NCBI GenBank assembly: GCA_019649035.1
Contig: BMAT01000808.1
Location: 205,751-229,613 of the forward strand
DNA from: Elysia marginata
Lineage: Eukaryota > Mollusca > Gastropoda > Plakobranchidae
Direction: 5' to 3'
Length of the DNA stretch: 23,863 bases
Shown here: positions 7,701 to 17,200 of the stretch, one piece after another
Numbering within the stretch: position 1 is the first letter of the stretch
How the letters are laid out: the number at the start of each line of letters is the position of its first letter
Notes under the pieces: generated by a model
Databases searched by the model: none
What the model was told of the DNA's origin: nothing
What the model saw: only the letters and a program-made list of their open reading frames with translations
Made by a program: the position numbers and the translations under genes

Positions 7701-10336
7701 AAGTACTTATTTATTATTGTGGCAAGAGTCGCTTACAATACGGGTCTATACCTTAACTAGTAGCTGACAATAGTGATGATAAAGAATAAAAGAAACTCAG
7801 TGACTTATTTCAGAATGTTCTTTGCCCGGTAGCGGCATGGCAAAGTCCTCAGATTTTAAGATAATAAACTGGCAGTGAATAAAACAGGGACACAGGTGAC
7901 GATGGTGTTTGTGAGGAAAATTATTTGATAATCCATGGTCGCCGTTGGAAGCAAATCTTAAGCAACGGATATAAGTATAACTGCAGCCAACTTTCTAATA
8001 CCATAAACTGGAAAACTCCATGTTGGTGCACTGCAACTTTAACAATTTACAGAGGAAGCCCTTTAAAGTCAAAATCATTAAAGGGAAACTCTTGCTTAAA
8101 GGTAAAGTCAACACTGTTTGGCAGCTCCATCCTGTATTTCATCATATTTTTGTAATGATTCACAGGCAACTCTTGCATAAAGGTAACAAATTTTTTGGTC
8201 ATGAGGGTTTGACTTTATTTCATTTCCAATGCACTTATCTAGTATTAATACTCTTTGAAAGCAAAAAGAAGCCCACACTTTACGGAAGGCCAATGCGTAG
8301 GTACTGTGGGCTTAGTACTCGTAGTGCTGAAACTAAGCAACAAAATTAATTATTGTTCCTGTGATTTTTAAGAGCCGACAAGCGTCAAGAAGAACGAAAC
8401 GACCTGTTTTCAACACCATGTTAAAACAGCAAGGTATTGCTTTTCTGGTTGCTTGGTAATGTCCTTTTTTATCTCCAGAAACTGAAGAACGTTTCCACGC
8501 CTAACATATTCTGGGGTCCTGCACTAGTTAAGCACAGACAGCTGGTCGACTATGTCCCTGGGTTCGTGGTCGACCCCAATGCGGAGAAAGAAAAGGAAGC
8601 CTATTTCAACCCGGCCGTCTCAATGAGCTCTGTCAATGTGGACGTCCCCAATGGCAAGGTAGATACGCGTCGTTTTAGTTTTAAGATCAGTTATGCAGAC
8701 ACCTAGTACTAGTGCAGACATCCTGCAATAACGCATACTCTTTCAGTTTTACAGATGATAATGAGTCTAGATATGTTGGCCTCTCAAAATGCAGTTGCCA
8801 AGGAACTTCTTTCTTCATGGAATGGAGGCATGTCAACTAATTACGCTTAAGTCGATCTCCATGGGACATGACCAATAACATCGACTTAGGTGAAAAATCT
8901 GCTTATGTGCAAGTCCTTGTATATAATTGCCCCTCCCCCCCCCTCCCCTCCCGCCCTTCTGACACACACAAAAAAAAGTCAAGTTAAATGAAGATCGATT
9001 AAGGCGGAGTTGAAATTGTTATGTAATGACGTATAATTTTCGTACTGGCATTAAATTTTCTTATCCTTTTTGATACACGACAATTTTGAACAGGCCGACT
9101 ACACTGCAATACTCTAGGAATAGTATTTAGGAGAAAAAGGCTCTTTGGCTTCAGCCTACACTGTACTTTACAAGCTGGCTCTGATATGTAGAAAATAAAA
9201 GCAGTAAAGTGAGAATCGCTATCCTTTATTTTGTAAGTCCAGACCCGCTCAAAATTAATTCATTATACAGCTTTCAGTTCAATACATGTACAACCCGCAC
9301 CTTGATTTCTGGATATTATTCGTTATAGTTATACTGATATGATTGTTACGTTTTAATCACATGTCTATAACATAGGAATACGAGATTGAAAAAAACATTG
9401 ATTTTTAGTTTTGACGTACATAACAAAGCGTATCTAATTCTATTTGTTCACGTCGCAAAGCATACTTTCATATACTGGTGATGTTGTGATCAGATATCTA
9501 GCTATTTCTCATAGTCATACTGCCAGGGATAGTCAAATGCAGTATCTCCGATATGGTTTTTACAGTATATGCTATACTTTGATTGTTCTGGGCAGCATAT
9601 GAGTAGCGTTCCCACAAAATGAGAACTTGCGAGTCTTGGACATTAAGAGATAAAAGTACATTGCTTGAATTTTTTAAGTCTTATGGTAATGATATTGATA
9701 AACCTATTTTAATATCTCGATTTTGGCTTGAGGTATTACACACTCAATTTCAAGAAAATGAAGAAAAACGGCTTTTAAATTTTCCCATGGTTATTATAAA
9801 CGATTTAAAGAGGCCTCTAACCAGTACTTGATGTATCTCGTTTACGATAACAGTTAACACTACCAGATAAATCTTAACCTTCACTGCACTACATCATTTA
9901 TGTCTTGCAACAAGGCCAAATAAGTCAGATGTCAGACCGTTCAGTTGAGGTTATGGTGAGAAAAAGCCTTTGTAAGTAAGGGGTAATCTTGCTCCTCTTC
10001 TTAGTTTTTCTCTGTGTTTTAAATCAAAATATTAGGTCTCACAAAGCTACATGTATAATATTAAAATTGTATGCAGTTTTCAACGTTTGGAAGTTTAATA
10101 AAATTCGTTGTTCAATAAATATAAATGAATTATAATGTGAAAATTGGGACATCACTCATGTGTAAATATTGAAATTAATCAGTTCCAAATTAAATGTATT
10201 GCGTGTAATATTTCCCGACTGTTCTGCCCCCCCCCTTCCCTGCTTTGCCCGTGCTTTTTTATCACACCAGTAAACAATTTATAATTCTCTTTTTCTTTTT
10301 TCCATACTTCAGGAGGAACCAGCATACCAAATTAGA
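1582..10336 (+). CDS. SLC6 family Na+/Cl- dependent transporter, glycine-transporter-like, 3' half (TM7 to C-terminus), eight exons
   Basis: Joining 1582-1706, 2312-2424, 3511-3639, 4425-4524, 4943-5043, 5927-6100, 8479-8658 and 10313-10336 gives about 314 residues in unbroken phase with GT-AG introns throughout. Usual family length is 600-700, so the N-terminal half (TM1-TM6) lies upstream of the window. SLC6 proteins are plasma-membrane symporters driven by sodium. Visible hallmarks are GNSLTS in TM7 (Asn for the Na1 site, and Ser four residues later at the chloride site), SGPGLAF before EL4, GLDSQ in TM8 (Na2-site Asp and Ser), DTYAASY in TM10, and TYGSYEY before TM12. The TYGSY and DTYAASY wording is closest to glycine transporters (SLC6A5/A9/A14 group). 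Substrate is inferred, not shown. The short last exon ends in AYQI, which could be a class II PDZ ligand. The gene converges on the ATRIP-like gene. Confidence 0.93.
1741..1935 (+). repeat. Degenerate GATA-type tetranucleotide array, right arm of an inverted repeat
   Basis: Decayed GATA/AGATAGAT array starting about 35 bases after the exon donor at 1707. Segments at 1757-1768, 1830-1847 and 1861-1872 are exact reverse complements of segments in the array at 1226-1380, in mirrored order. A transcript could therefore pair the two arrays and loop out the exon between them. Confidence 0.85.
2312..2424 (+). CDS. SLC6 transporter exon: EL4 and TM8
   Basis: The acceptor is TTTTGTCGTCCCAG; the donor GTCAGT begins at 2425. 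It completes the codon Gly of SGPGLAF, continues through [13 protein letters not shown] and ends in phase 0 at GLDSQ. The Asp-Ser pair corresponds to the Na2 site of the family. The last bases of this exon with its donor recur several times in the following intron. Confidence 0.93.
2395..2893 (+). repeat. Exon end and donor, plus four decayed copies in the following intron
   Basis: The stretch TTGATCTTATTGGGGTTGG ATAGCCAG/GTCAGTGCTAT, which spans the 3' end of the TM8 exon and its donor, recurs in degraded form. Copies are at about 2579-2613 (TTGATCTTG, then ATAGCCAGGTCAGTGTTAT), 2728-2767 (TTGGGATTGGATAGCCAAG, then TCGGTGTTATAGAG), 2774-2814 (TTGATCTTG, then GGATAGCGAAATCAATG) and 2874-2893 (AAGCCAGGACAGTGTTATA). 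Spacing is irregular (roughly 178, 153, 52 and 77 bases). The copy at 2592-2606 keeps a donor identical to the real one. Confidence 0.7.
2896..3510. other. SLC6 intron sequence without recognised content
   Basis: No coding similarity, repeat structure or hairpin stood out on either strand. The last 50 bases are a strong pyrimidine tract leading to the acceptor at 3510. Confidence 0.5.
3511..3639 (+). CDS. SLC6 transporter exon: intracellular loop and TM9
   Basis: The acceptor is TTCTTACCAG; the donor GTAAGT begins at 3640. Phase 0 at both ends, 43 codons. It begins [16 protein letters not shown], the family's segment after GLDSQ, and ends with the hydrophobic TM9 and LPLVTE. Confidence 0.93.
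3640..4424. other. SLC6 intron sequence without recognised content
   Basis: I see no conserved coding segment, repeat or mobile-element signature here. The intron ends with a pyrimidine-rich run and CAG at 4424. Confidence 0.5.
4425..4524 (+). CDS. SLC6 transporter exon: TM10
   Basis: The acceptor is CTTTACCGCAG; the donor GTGAGA begins at 4525. Starts [18 protein letters not shown] and ends ISYIYG with the Gly codon split across the intron. The DTYAASY motif is characteristic of the glycine-transporter branch of SLC6. Confidence 0.93.
4943..5043 (+). CDS. SLC6 transporter exon: intracellular loop 5 and first half of TM11
   Basis: The acceptor is TTGTTTGTAG; the donor GTAAGA begins at 5044. 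It completes the split Gly, then reads [16 protein letters not shown] and [14 protein letters not shown]. The pattern G-x-x-R-F-x-x-D-x-x-x-M-x-G-x-x-P is diagnostic for SLC6 between TM10 and TM11. Confidence 0.93.
5436..5600 (+). mobile_element. tRNA-derived SINE, copy 1
   Basis: This stretch aligns along about 160 bases with the reverse complement of 19235-19395. It has a polymerase III B-box-like GGTTCGAATCAT (5514-5525) and, about 40 bases upstream, an A-box-like ATGGCGGTGGATGCC region, the spacing seen in tRNA genes. It shares the tail AAAGCCTACTTCTCTCCA, then GCTAATTTCATAC, with copy 2. Its 5' end lacks the extra block present in copy 2. No clear target duplication was found. It lies in the intron before the TM11/TM12 exon, in sense orientation. 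Confidence 0.75.
5769..5797 (+). repeat. C-rich tract in SLC6 intron
   Basis: A near-pure cytosine run of about 13, then short C blocks separated by T, CA and A. On the minus strand these are G runs able to form a quadruplex in principle. It lies about 130 bases before the exon at 5927. Confidence 0.85.
5927..6100 (+). CDS. SLC6 transporter exon: end of TM11, EL6, TM12
   Basis: The acceptor is CTTTGTTATGCAG; the donor GTTCGT begins at 6101. Phase 0 at both ends, 58 codons. Contains [18 protein letters not shown], the extracellular loop and entry into TM12 that closely follow glycine transporters, and ends EKEGRDFFQ. The next exon continues with [16 protein letters not shown], giving the family's usual Q-R/K-L-K segment at the membrane exit. 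Confidence 0.94.
6186..7665 (-). mobile_element. Decayed RTE-like LINE, 3' half (reverse transcriptase palm to C-terminus)
   Basis: Read on the minus strand from about 7620 downward there is a degraded reverse transcriptase. [10 protein letters not shown] opens it, followed by [11 protein letters not shown] with the catalytic FADD at 7353-7342, [17 protein letters not shown], and a frame-shifted RLGKKVWEG. Then come [20 protein letters not shown] (about 6890-6830) and, after more frame breaks, [12 protein letters not shown] and remnants of the Cys/His end segment. These phrases in this order mark a widespread RTE-like family. A T/G-rich stretch at 6186-6232 reads CAAAAA repeats on the minus strand and is a likely 3' tail. 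The copy is dead, sits in the last long SLC6 intron and is antisense to the gene. Its 5' limit is approximate. Confidence 0.88.
7670..8478. other. SLC6 intron sequence, little recognised
   Basis: The minus strand between about 8195 and 8055 reads without stops in one frame, and two segments of it (LPVN and FPFN contexts after TF-x-QE) look like diverged duplicates. I know no family for it. A possible remnant of a mobile element; otherwise nothing stands out. Confidence 0.3.
8479..8658 (+). CDS. SLC6 transporter exon: cytosolic C-terminal tail
   Basis: The acceptor is TTTATCTCCAG; the donor GTAGAT begins at 8659. Phase 0, 60 codons. Begins [20 protein letters not shown], matching the family's post-TM12 T-P-x-x-x-W-G-P-A-L signature, then a charged tail [16 protein letters not shown] and NGK. 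The tail is hydrophilic, as expected for the cytosolic end. Confidence 0.93.
8659..10312. other. Last SLC6 intron
   Basis: AT-rich intron with two C-rich tracts (8930-8953 and 10227-10237), the second about 75 bases before the final exon. A short hairpin at 8850-8890 pairs AAGTCGAT with ATCGACTT. An open stretch at 9619-9831 has no recognisable homologue and no convincing splice sites in phase, so I do not call it an exon. Confidence 0.5.
10313..10336 (+). CDS. SLC6 transporter terminal exon
   Basis: A long pyrimidine tract, CTCTTTTTCTTTTTTCCATACTTCAG (broken here by spaces in the assembly: TCTTTTTCTTTTTT, then CCATACTTCAG), precedes GAGGAACC. In phase 0 it adds EEPAYQI and a TAG stop. The assignment rests on the strong acceptor, correct phase and immediate stop, not on homology. 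If the preceding intron were retained, the tail would instead end within the reading frame at 8704-8706. Confidence 0.65.
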
Positions 10337-11534
10337 CTTTGAGTTTGATTGCAGTCCAGTGGAATCTGATTGATATGGCTGATTTTTTCTATTTTGGAAC
10401 AATTTGAAAATTTATGTACAGAGGTTGAAGTTACGTATCTCGGATTTGAAACTTCTACATATCCTATGTAATATAAACCTTTTTTTTCCAAAATTTTTCA
10501 GATTACCTTTGTAACTGATTACGCAGGGGAGATATTTTATTATTTTGCAGTGAAAAAATATAGGAAAAAAGAGGCATCGTACACTTAATATTACCAATCT
10601 GTTTGTTTTCATTTTTAAGCCTTATGCCTACAATAACCAGTATGTAAGCTGTTTGATTAATAATTATTTTTTGTTGAAGTTATGTATAATGTAAATGGCT
10701 TCTGGAAAAAAGTAAAACCAGGGAACTGAAACTGAAATGTTTTACAATCATGAAAAGACCTGATGGGTTGGACAGGAAAACCAAGCTAAATAAAGACCAT
10801 TGGTGATACAGGGGTATATGCATTACATATTCAACAAGTGTTTAGGAAGTGGATTATACTCATGAGAACTTTCATCACTATTTTTTGGTTATATAAGATT
10901 TTTTTCCAATGAATAAACAACAAAAAAAACTACCAGTACATTTAAACACTCTTTCTCTGTCAGCGGTCATAAGTTGTGGGACAGCCTTAACTTTTATATT
11001 AAAACATTTCCTGACTTAAGTTAAAAGTTCTTACTATCTTAGGAAGAATCTAAAGACACATTTACTTTAAGTTTTTATGGGGTTTTGTACAGCCGCTGGA
11101 ATGCCAATGACTTTCCTGTTATTCTTTTAGAGTTTTGTTATGCTATTGTATTTAGTACTTTACCTACAATGATCACTAAGTTTTCCATTACATGACAGGT
11201 ATTTTTAATGTAGGATTTTGAAACCAATGCATGTATTAAAATCATATGATGATATATCTAGTACACAGAATTTCTCTTAATGAAAATGCAGCACTAGAAA
11301 ATCCCCAATCAAAACAACTACATGTACAAATTTAAAAGCTTACTTGAATGCAATTTTAGAACAGTAAAACAAAAATAGTTAATTGGAATTTTTATCTAGA
11401 TTATACTAATGGTTTGACCTTTGTTCTCAAATCAATAGAAAGAACTTTATTTCAAATGAAACTTGAAAGACCAATTCAGTTTTTATTAGTTAAGCCACCC
11501 ATTTTTATTTGATATTTGTAAATTTTCTACTTTT
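10337..11534. other. SLC6 3' untranslated region and start of intergenic DNA
   Basis: AT-rich with no coding signal on either strand. AATAAA hexamers at 10789-10794 and 10912-10917 are the first two downstream of the SLC6 stop and are the candidate polyadenylation signals. Confidence 0.5.
10789..10794 (+). terminator. Candidate polyadenylation signal of the SLC6 gene
   Basis: First AATAAA after the TAG stop, about 450 bases downstream. A second hexamer at 10912-10917 is an alternative. No transcript evidence. Confidence 0.4.
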
Positions 11535-11773
11535 TATAAGATAGTCCTTTGGTTTACCATACATCAGAAGTGATCTTTTATTTTCTAATAGTCTTATAAC
11601 CAGACACTTTGTGTTGTAAATTAAAAAAAACAAACCAAAGGACTATCTTATATACTTGCACCTGACAGTGAAATCAAAGATCTCGGACCATACATCAGAA
11701 GTGATCTTTTATTTTCTAATAGTCTTATAACCAGACACTTTGTGTTGGTAATACTGTCAGGTGCAAGTATATA
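11535..11773. repeat. Two abutting 21-bp perfect inverted repeats, each enclosing the same 61-bp core
   Basis: Arm A at 11535-11555 is the exact reverse complement of 11632-11652. Arm B at 11649-11669 is the exact reverse complement of 11753-11773. The loops contain an identical 61-base core (11556-11616 and 11687-11747) in direct orientation. The A and B arms are unrelated in sequence, and the two structures overlap by four bases. Either strand could fold into two neighbouring stem-loops. No coding potential. It lies in the intergenic space between the two converging genes. Confidence 0.95.
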
Positions 11774-13738
11774 CATGTTTTTCACTACTACTGTTTCACC
11801 CTTGTTAGGCAATTATTAACAAGCACTTCATCTGGTTGTGTGGAACTATTGCAAACAATCTGTTATGCGGCGTGTAGTGTAGCCAACATGAGCTGGCTTG
11901 CCGATAATATGTGGATCAATGGCAACGTTTCAAATCTGGCATATGTCCAGTTCTTGATTGGGCCCCATATCCTAAATGGACCCATTGGAAGCAAAAGTCA
12001 AAGTAGACTAGACATGCATCATAGGTTAGGCTTGTTAATCACCACACTTGATCAATTTTAGTGTGGCAAAAATAGCAAGTGACCAGAAGTCACGCCATGC
12101 AGAGGGAGACATAGCCTTAGACAAGTATCACAATGTTTTTCTCCAAGGCAGGTTCTCCTCAAATATGATGATACAAATGCTGACAAAACAAAACTATTTT
12201 TTCTTGGCAATCTTAATTCTTGAAAGAAAATGTGCAGTCTGGTCCAGATAACACAAACCTAGATAATTTGGAGAATTGTCTAGTTTACACTAAATTCAGA
12301 ATACTAATTTTATCTTTTCTATTTTATGTACACTGCTAAGTCAAATTTCAGATATTTTGAACTTGAAACTTTGTTTATGCCGAGTTTGAAACATCAAGAT
12401 TGGACTGTATTTAAATTTCATACACATTATAATTTTGTATACACTACAACTTTGTACCCATTATACAATAAAATTAACATTTTTTTCAACAAAAAGATTT
12501 TTATCTTCATCAGTTGGTGTGCTATTAATTTGTACTAGTACATTCATTTTAGTACCTTGGTATGTATGAGGCGATCGGAGTAAATCATGCACAGGTCAGA
12601 ATTTTAACATATTGAATAATTAACATTTCTTAGAATGTGTTCTATATCCTTGCTGAGGTTGAGAAACATTTTAACTCTAACTTATTAACATGATGAGTAA
12701 TTTCATTTAGAAGACAATAAGAAAAAGCTGGGCACATAATGAATTAAAGAATTAAAAGGGCTCTAACATAAAGCTAGTCTAAGCAACTTGTGCCAGATCC
12801 ACTCTGGTTGCCTCACATAGAATTCGAGTTATTCTTTAGCTAATTCTTTCTACTAGCTTTGCAACATATGCATATATAATTTTTCAAATCTTATATTATT
12901 GAAAGAAATATTTACATCTCACTATTCTCAGCTGTGCTTTTAAGTTCACACAAACAATGACAAACTCATAAATAAAACTTTAACATTTTTATTTCATTTT
13001 TTGTTATTCCATAATTCACATTGATATCATTTGCTCCCAATAAAGGCAGATGGAATAATATCACTATTTCAATTTTTACTCAATGGTTTCATAGCACTTT
13101 GACTGTTTTACAATAAAAAAACTTGTTCTATAAAACCTTTCTGGGATTTCATGCATAGGCTGTTATGGGCTGTTCGTATCAGAAAAAAAAATGAAATCTG
13201 TTATTCATTTCTTCTTTGACAAATTTTTCCCATATTTTCCTTTGCCCCAAAAATTTAAGGTTAGTAATAGTATTTAATGGGGTATCATTGAAAGAACAAA
13301 AAAGATAAATGCTTATCACCATTTCTTTCATCTAAATATATGTGAACCATTTTATAGAGGTTGTCATATTCAAAATACTTAAATGTAACTTTTTTTCATA
13401 GATTCTAAACTCCGGAAGAAACAACTGCCTTATTGCACAAATATAGGCTTATCTGAAATTCATTGTTGTAAATTATTAAAATAATGACCATGCTGAGGAA
13501 AAAGCCTATGCATTAAAAATGGCTCTACAATCACTTGAAATCAAAATAAAACCTTGCCTGTTTGCAGCACTTCCATGATACTTTTTATTCTACTATGCAC
13601 CAGTAGGATACCTCCAATATCAGTAACAGAGAGAGCAATTTTAAAGTTAAAAGTCAAAGGTAACACTCCAATAGGCTTGGATCAGCTGGAAATGACCAGA
13701 GAGTATGTCGGTGTAGACAGGCCAGCAAGCTTGTCGCA
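11774..13738. other. Intergenic DNA without recognised genes
   Basis: Open stretches at 11840-12061, 12326-12538 and 13554-13778 carry no recognisable domain. The last one runs into the first unit of the minisatellite. A and T runs dominate; no element boundaries were found. Confidence 0.45.
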
Positions 13739-14140
13739 CAGAGTCATAAAACTACATTCCCACATGTGGATAGTCTAGTACTTGATTTGGTCCTTAGTAC
13801 TAGTAGAAGAACCCTTGATGACACAAGTCAGGTCTAATGCAGAGTCAGGAGACTACATTCCCACATGTGGATAGCCCGGTAGGCTTACTTGATTTGGTCT
13901 TTTGTACAACCCTTGATGAGACAAGTCAGATCTAATGCAGAGTCATGAGACTGCATTCCCACATGTGGATGGCCCCGTAGGCTAACTTGATTTGGTGTTT
14001 TGTAGAAAAAGATGATTCAAGTCAGGCCTATCATGAGAGAAGTCAGGTATAATGAGTGAGAGTCATGAGACTACACTTCCGCAGGTGGGTAGTCTGGTAG
14101 GCCTATTTTATTTGGTCCTTAGAAGAACTCTTCATTAGAC
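13739..14140. repeat. Minisatellite of about 100-bp units, four diverged copies
   Basis: Units are anchored by AGAGTCAT-GAGACTACATTCC and CCACATGTGGATAG at about 13739, 13841, 13939 and 14060, followed by a shared TACTTGATTTGGTCCTT segment and, in the later units, AAGTCAGGTCTAATGCAGAG. Unit length varies from about 98 to 120. Each of the first three units carries the palindrome CCACATGTGG, which holds an E-box; the fourth has it mutated. The array ends about 40 bases from the ATRIP stop codon, so it overlaps that gene's probable 3' untranslated region. Confidence 0.88.
14107..14112 (-). terminator. ATRIP: Candidate polyadenylation signal of the ATRIP-like gene
   Basis: TTTATT on the plus strand reads AATAAA on the minus strand, 65 bases after the stop codon. 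It falls inside the last minisatellite unit. The matching position in the other units reads TTGATTTGG, so only this unit supplies the hexamer. Confidence 0.5.
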
Positions 14141-14176
14141 TGGGGTGAAACGCAAAGATATTGCATCAAGTATCTG

Positions 14177-14262
14177 TTAGCCTTGAACCATTTTGTCTTC
14201 AGTCTCACTCTCTTGCGACAAATCACTGAGGTCCGGGTCAAAATCACACAGCTCTTCAACAG
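14177..14262 (-). CDS. ATRIP: ATRIP terminal exon: PIKK-binding motif and acidic tail
   Basis: The acceptor is CATTAGTATCAG; the first two bases complete a Ser codon. Then VEELCDFDPDLSDLSQESE and the final residues to TAA at 14179-14177. The acidic end and the VEELC block align with the end of known ATRIP proteins, where DDLC is found. Confidence 0.8.
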
Positions 14263-17200
14263 CTGATACTAATGAATAGAAGAAGGGAAAAGGGCAGAAA
14301 CGTGAAAAGATTTAAGTTTTATGTCATAAAATTTATTATCTTCTTGGTCAAATAATGAAGCTGTATAAAAAAAACATATTTTTTATTTCCCAAAGCTTAA
14401 TTTGAATACATAACTATTGAAATTATTCAATTAATGATAAAATGTTAAAACTTGGAAAAACTGAACACTTAGCATCCCTGTTAAATTATACCATGACTAC
14501 ATTTAAAACTGTTAAAAGAGAGAATATTGTCAAAGGGCTTGTGGCTTAGGTCACTTTTCTTGATTTTGAGATATTCTCAAAAAATGTGTTTTTTATTGTA
14601 ATTTTTTCCTTGGCCAAAAGACCTTTTTTTAAAAATTCTACATTAATAGCTTAGCAAAATTTAATGTCATATGATTGAGCAATGTCAAGAGAATCGCTCA
14701 ATAACATAGTTTACATATGTCTCACATTCTGTCCAAATGTGTCATAAGTCGAATGGCTGATATAGGCTTCCAAAGTTTAATGGGTCTTCAGAAGTCATTT
14801 TTTTTTAAATTTTAGATATTGACACTGAAACCATTTCTAAACAGTTTTCACGCCTCAATCTTGTTTTATGTGTTTTATGTGTTTAATTCTGATTGGTGTG
14901 GTTGCTAGGGCTTCAAGACCTTTATAGTCGTTTTAACTTCAAATGCTATTTTCTCCCTTTTCTGAAATCTTACAAGTCCTCATTTTGACTAATTGCAAGA
15001 CATATTGCCTAAGTGTGACTTAGGCTGCATGGTTAGCCTTTTGAGGAGGTATAAAGAGAAAGAGCATGATGACATACAGTGGAACTCCCAGCCAACAGCT
15101 TCAGTCTTGAACACAGCTCGCAGCCCACTTAGAAGGTTCACGTACTGTGGCTGTACAGGGGAGTGGTGCTGGAGAAATGCCGAGTCTGCTTGAGCCACTG
15201 CATGAAGCAAGGTCACTCCTTGTCCCAGGGCCCACAATACTCCAGCACACTCCATGCTGCTGTTCTTCTTCTTTTTTGTGTCTTGTTGGTAAAATCTGAA
15301 CAGTTTGTACATGGCCAGGACAATGCCAGAAACAAGCTGGTGGAAGTTAAAAATAAATAGCAAAACTCAGTTTTCTAATGGATGTAACTTGTAAGTGCAT
15401 AAAGAAATACTTTTAAAGGCTGTGGACCTTTTCCAAGTAAAAACCACAACTGCTTAATTAAGTAAGACATCGCTGAATTATTCTTCCTTGATTTGTAGAG
15501 CCAAATTAAGATGAAGGTAAAGCAGCACATGTGATCCCATTTGAGAAATTTTAAGTGAAAAATGCAAGATTTCAAGTGCCATGATACAAATAGGGGAACA
15601 ATATAAAAACAGCACTTTTAAAAATAGCCGCATGTTTTTGTGTAGTTGTACAACAAAAAACATGGTCATGCTTTTGGCCGTTTTGAGAAAACTAATTTCA
15701 GCACCATGATTAGCTATCAAGCCCATATGTCTATATCATATACTCACTGCAAAATGAATTTTTTTTTTGTGAGATTGCTTTGACTTGAAAATGTGTTTAT
15801 CTTTTAACAATAAAGTTTTGATGAGCTATTTCCATGAAAATGGAAAAGCCTTGAAATATACTTGAATGCATAAAGCAATAGAAGCCAAGTTTTCCTAAGT
15901 TGGACTACATATTTTTCCTTGTGAAGAATTTAAAACATCTTCTTTTACTTAATTTTAACTTGGAAAATTTTTAGCACACAACTGCCTCACAAAAAGTATA
16001 TAAGGAGTCTCTCTTACAAAGAATTACCTGGGAATAGCCAATACAACCATAAATATCAGACAATTTGTAAAAAATTTTTTTTTTGAAATACAAAAAAAAT
16101 AAAGATTTGAACTCAGTCCATGGAATATAGTATACCAGACTTCAAGCTTCGTGAACTATTGTTCTTTCAACAAAAAAAACTGTATCGCCTCTTCACACTG
16201 TGCACAGCTCTTCACTTTAAGGAGAGATTCAAGATTTAAGATCAGACAGTGTCAATCACACAAACCTCATTAGAACAAGGGCAGGAGTTGGAGAGCAGCT
16301 GCTGAAGTCCCTGTTGCTGCATGGCTATCACACTCGACACACATGAAATGTACTGGTAAGGATATCATATTATATATATCAGGTAACATGCGAGAAATTG
16401 GCAAAGTACAGTGTAGAAAGCATTCAAATAAACTTCAAAACATTTTAAATTTCATAGACAGGACAACTTGTTGAAGGTAGTTTAATTAATTGATCATGTT
16501 CTATTATGTCTTGTGTTGGAGCATACTCACAGGAACAAGTACTTTTAAATAAGCTCTTGCTACACATAAAGAAAACCCTTTAGAATTGTCACAAGCATTC
16601 TTTTTATAAAAAAAACAACAATTTTTTTTCTATCTTCATGCAGCATGCTGCTTACCTCTTTGTAAAAAACAATAATATCATCACTCTTTGCAGGAATGTT
16701 CTTATTTGCATTGACTTGATGCATCAAAAACAAAGGACAGTTTTCTGAGGAGTAAATTGTAAAATAAAACTCAATATAGAAATGTCAAATGTTATACAAA
16801 TGCTTACTAGAAAAAGAAACCAAACAAGACACAAGTTTAAAAGGTTGCATATCAAAGGCATGAGCATGGGCTGAAAGAGATAAAAGTAATCCAAGACCAT
16901 GATACAATAAGCCTAAACAAATCCAAAGGGATTTTTGTTTCACTGTGTGATTGTATGTATGCAGTGTTTTATTATCATTAATATGCCTTGTTAAAGGGCA
17001 ACATGTGCAGTGAAAAAATAGAGCATGAAAAGTTTATGGTTATAAAAGTTATATTGACAAATTTAAATCCCTGACTTTGATAGAAAAAAATTATTCTCTG
17101 TCTGCTTATAATAAAATTTATGCTGCTTTCTTACCTATTTGATTGTCTGTATTCTATTTAGGGTGTGTGCGAGTGCGTGTATTATATGCACACGAAAAAA

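Noticed and set aside
9619..9831. Plus-strand open stretch in the last SLC6 intron
   Set aside because: No recognisable domain, no splice sites matching the phase of neighbouring exons; likely chance in AT-rich DNA.
11840..12061. Plus-strand open stretch in the intergenic region
   Set aside because: No known motif and no supporting splice or promoter signals that I could identify.
13554..13778. Plus-strand open stretch ending HSHMWIV
   Set aside because: Coherent for 74 residues, but its end is made of the first minisatellite unit and no family is recognised; left as non-coding.
14986..15077. Continuation of the ATRIP exon to the stop at 14986-14988 as the gene's end
   Set aside because: Using the GTATGT donor at 15077 joins an exon that restores the conserved ATRIP C-terminal motif and acidic tail. 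The read-through tail has no similarity, though a retained-intron isoform is possible.
15478..15726. Minus-strand open stretch between ATRIP exons
   Set aside because: Exons on both sides join in phase without it, and it lacks similarity.
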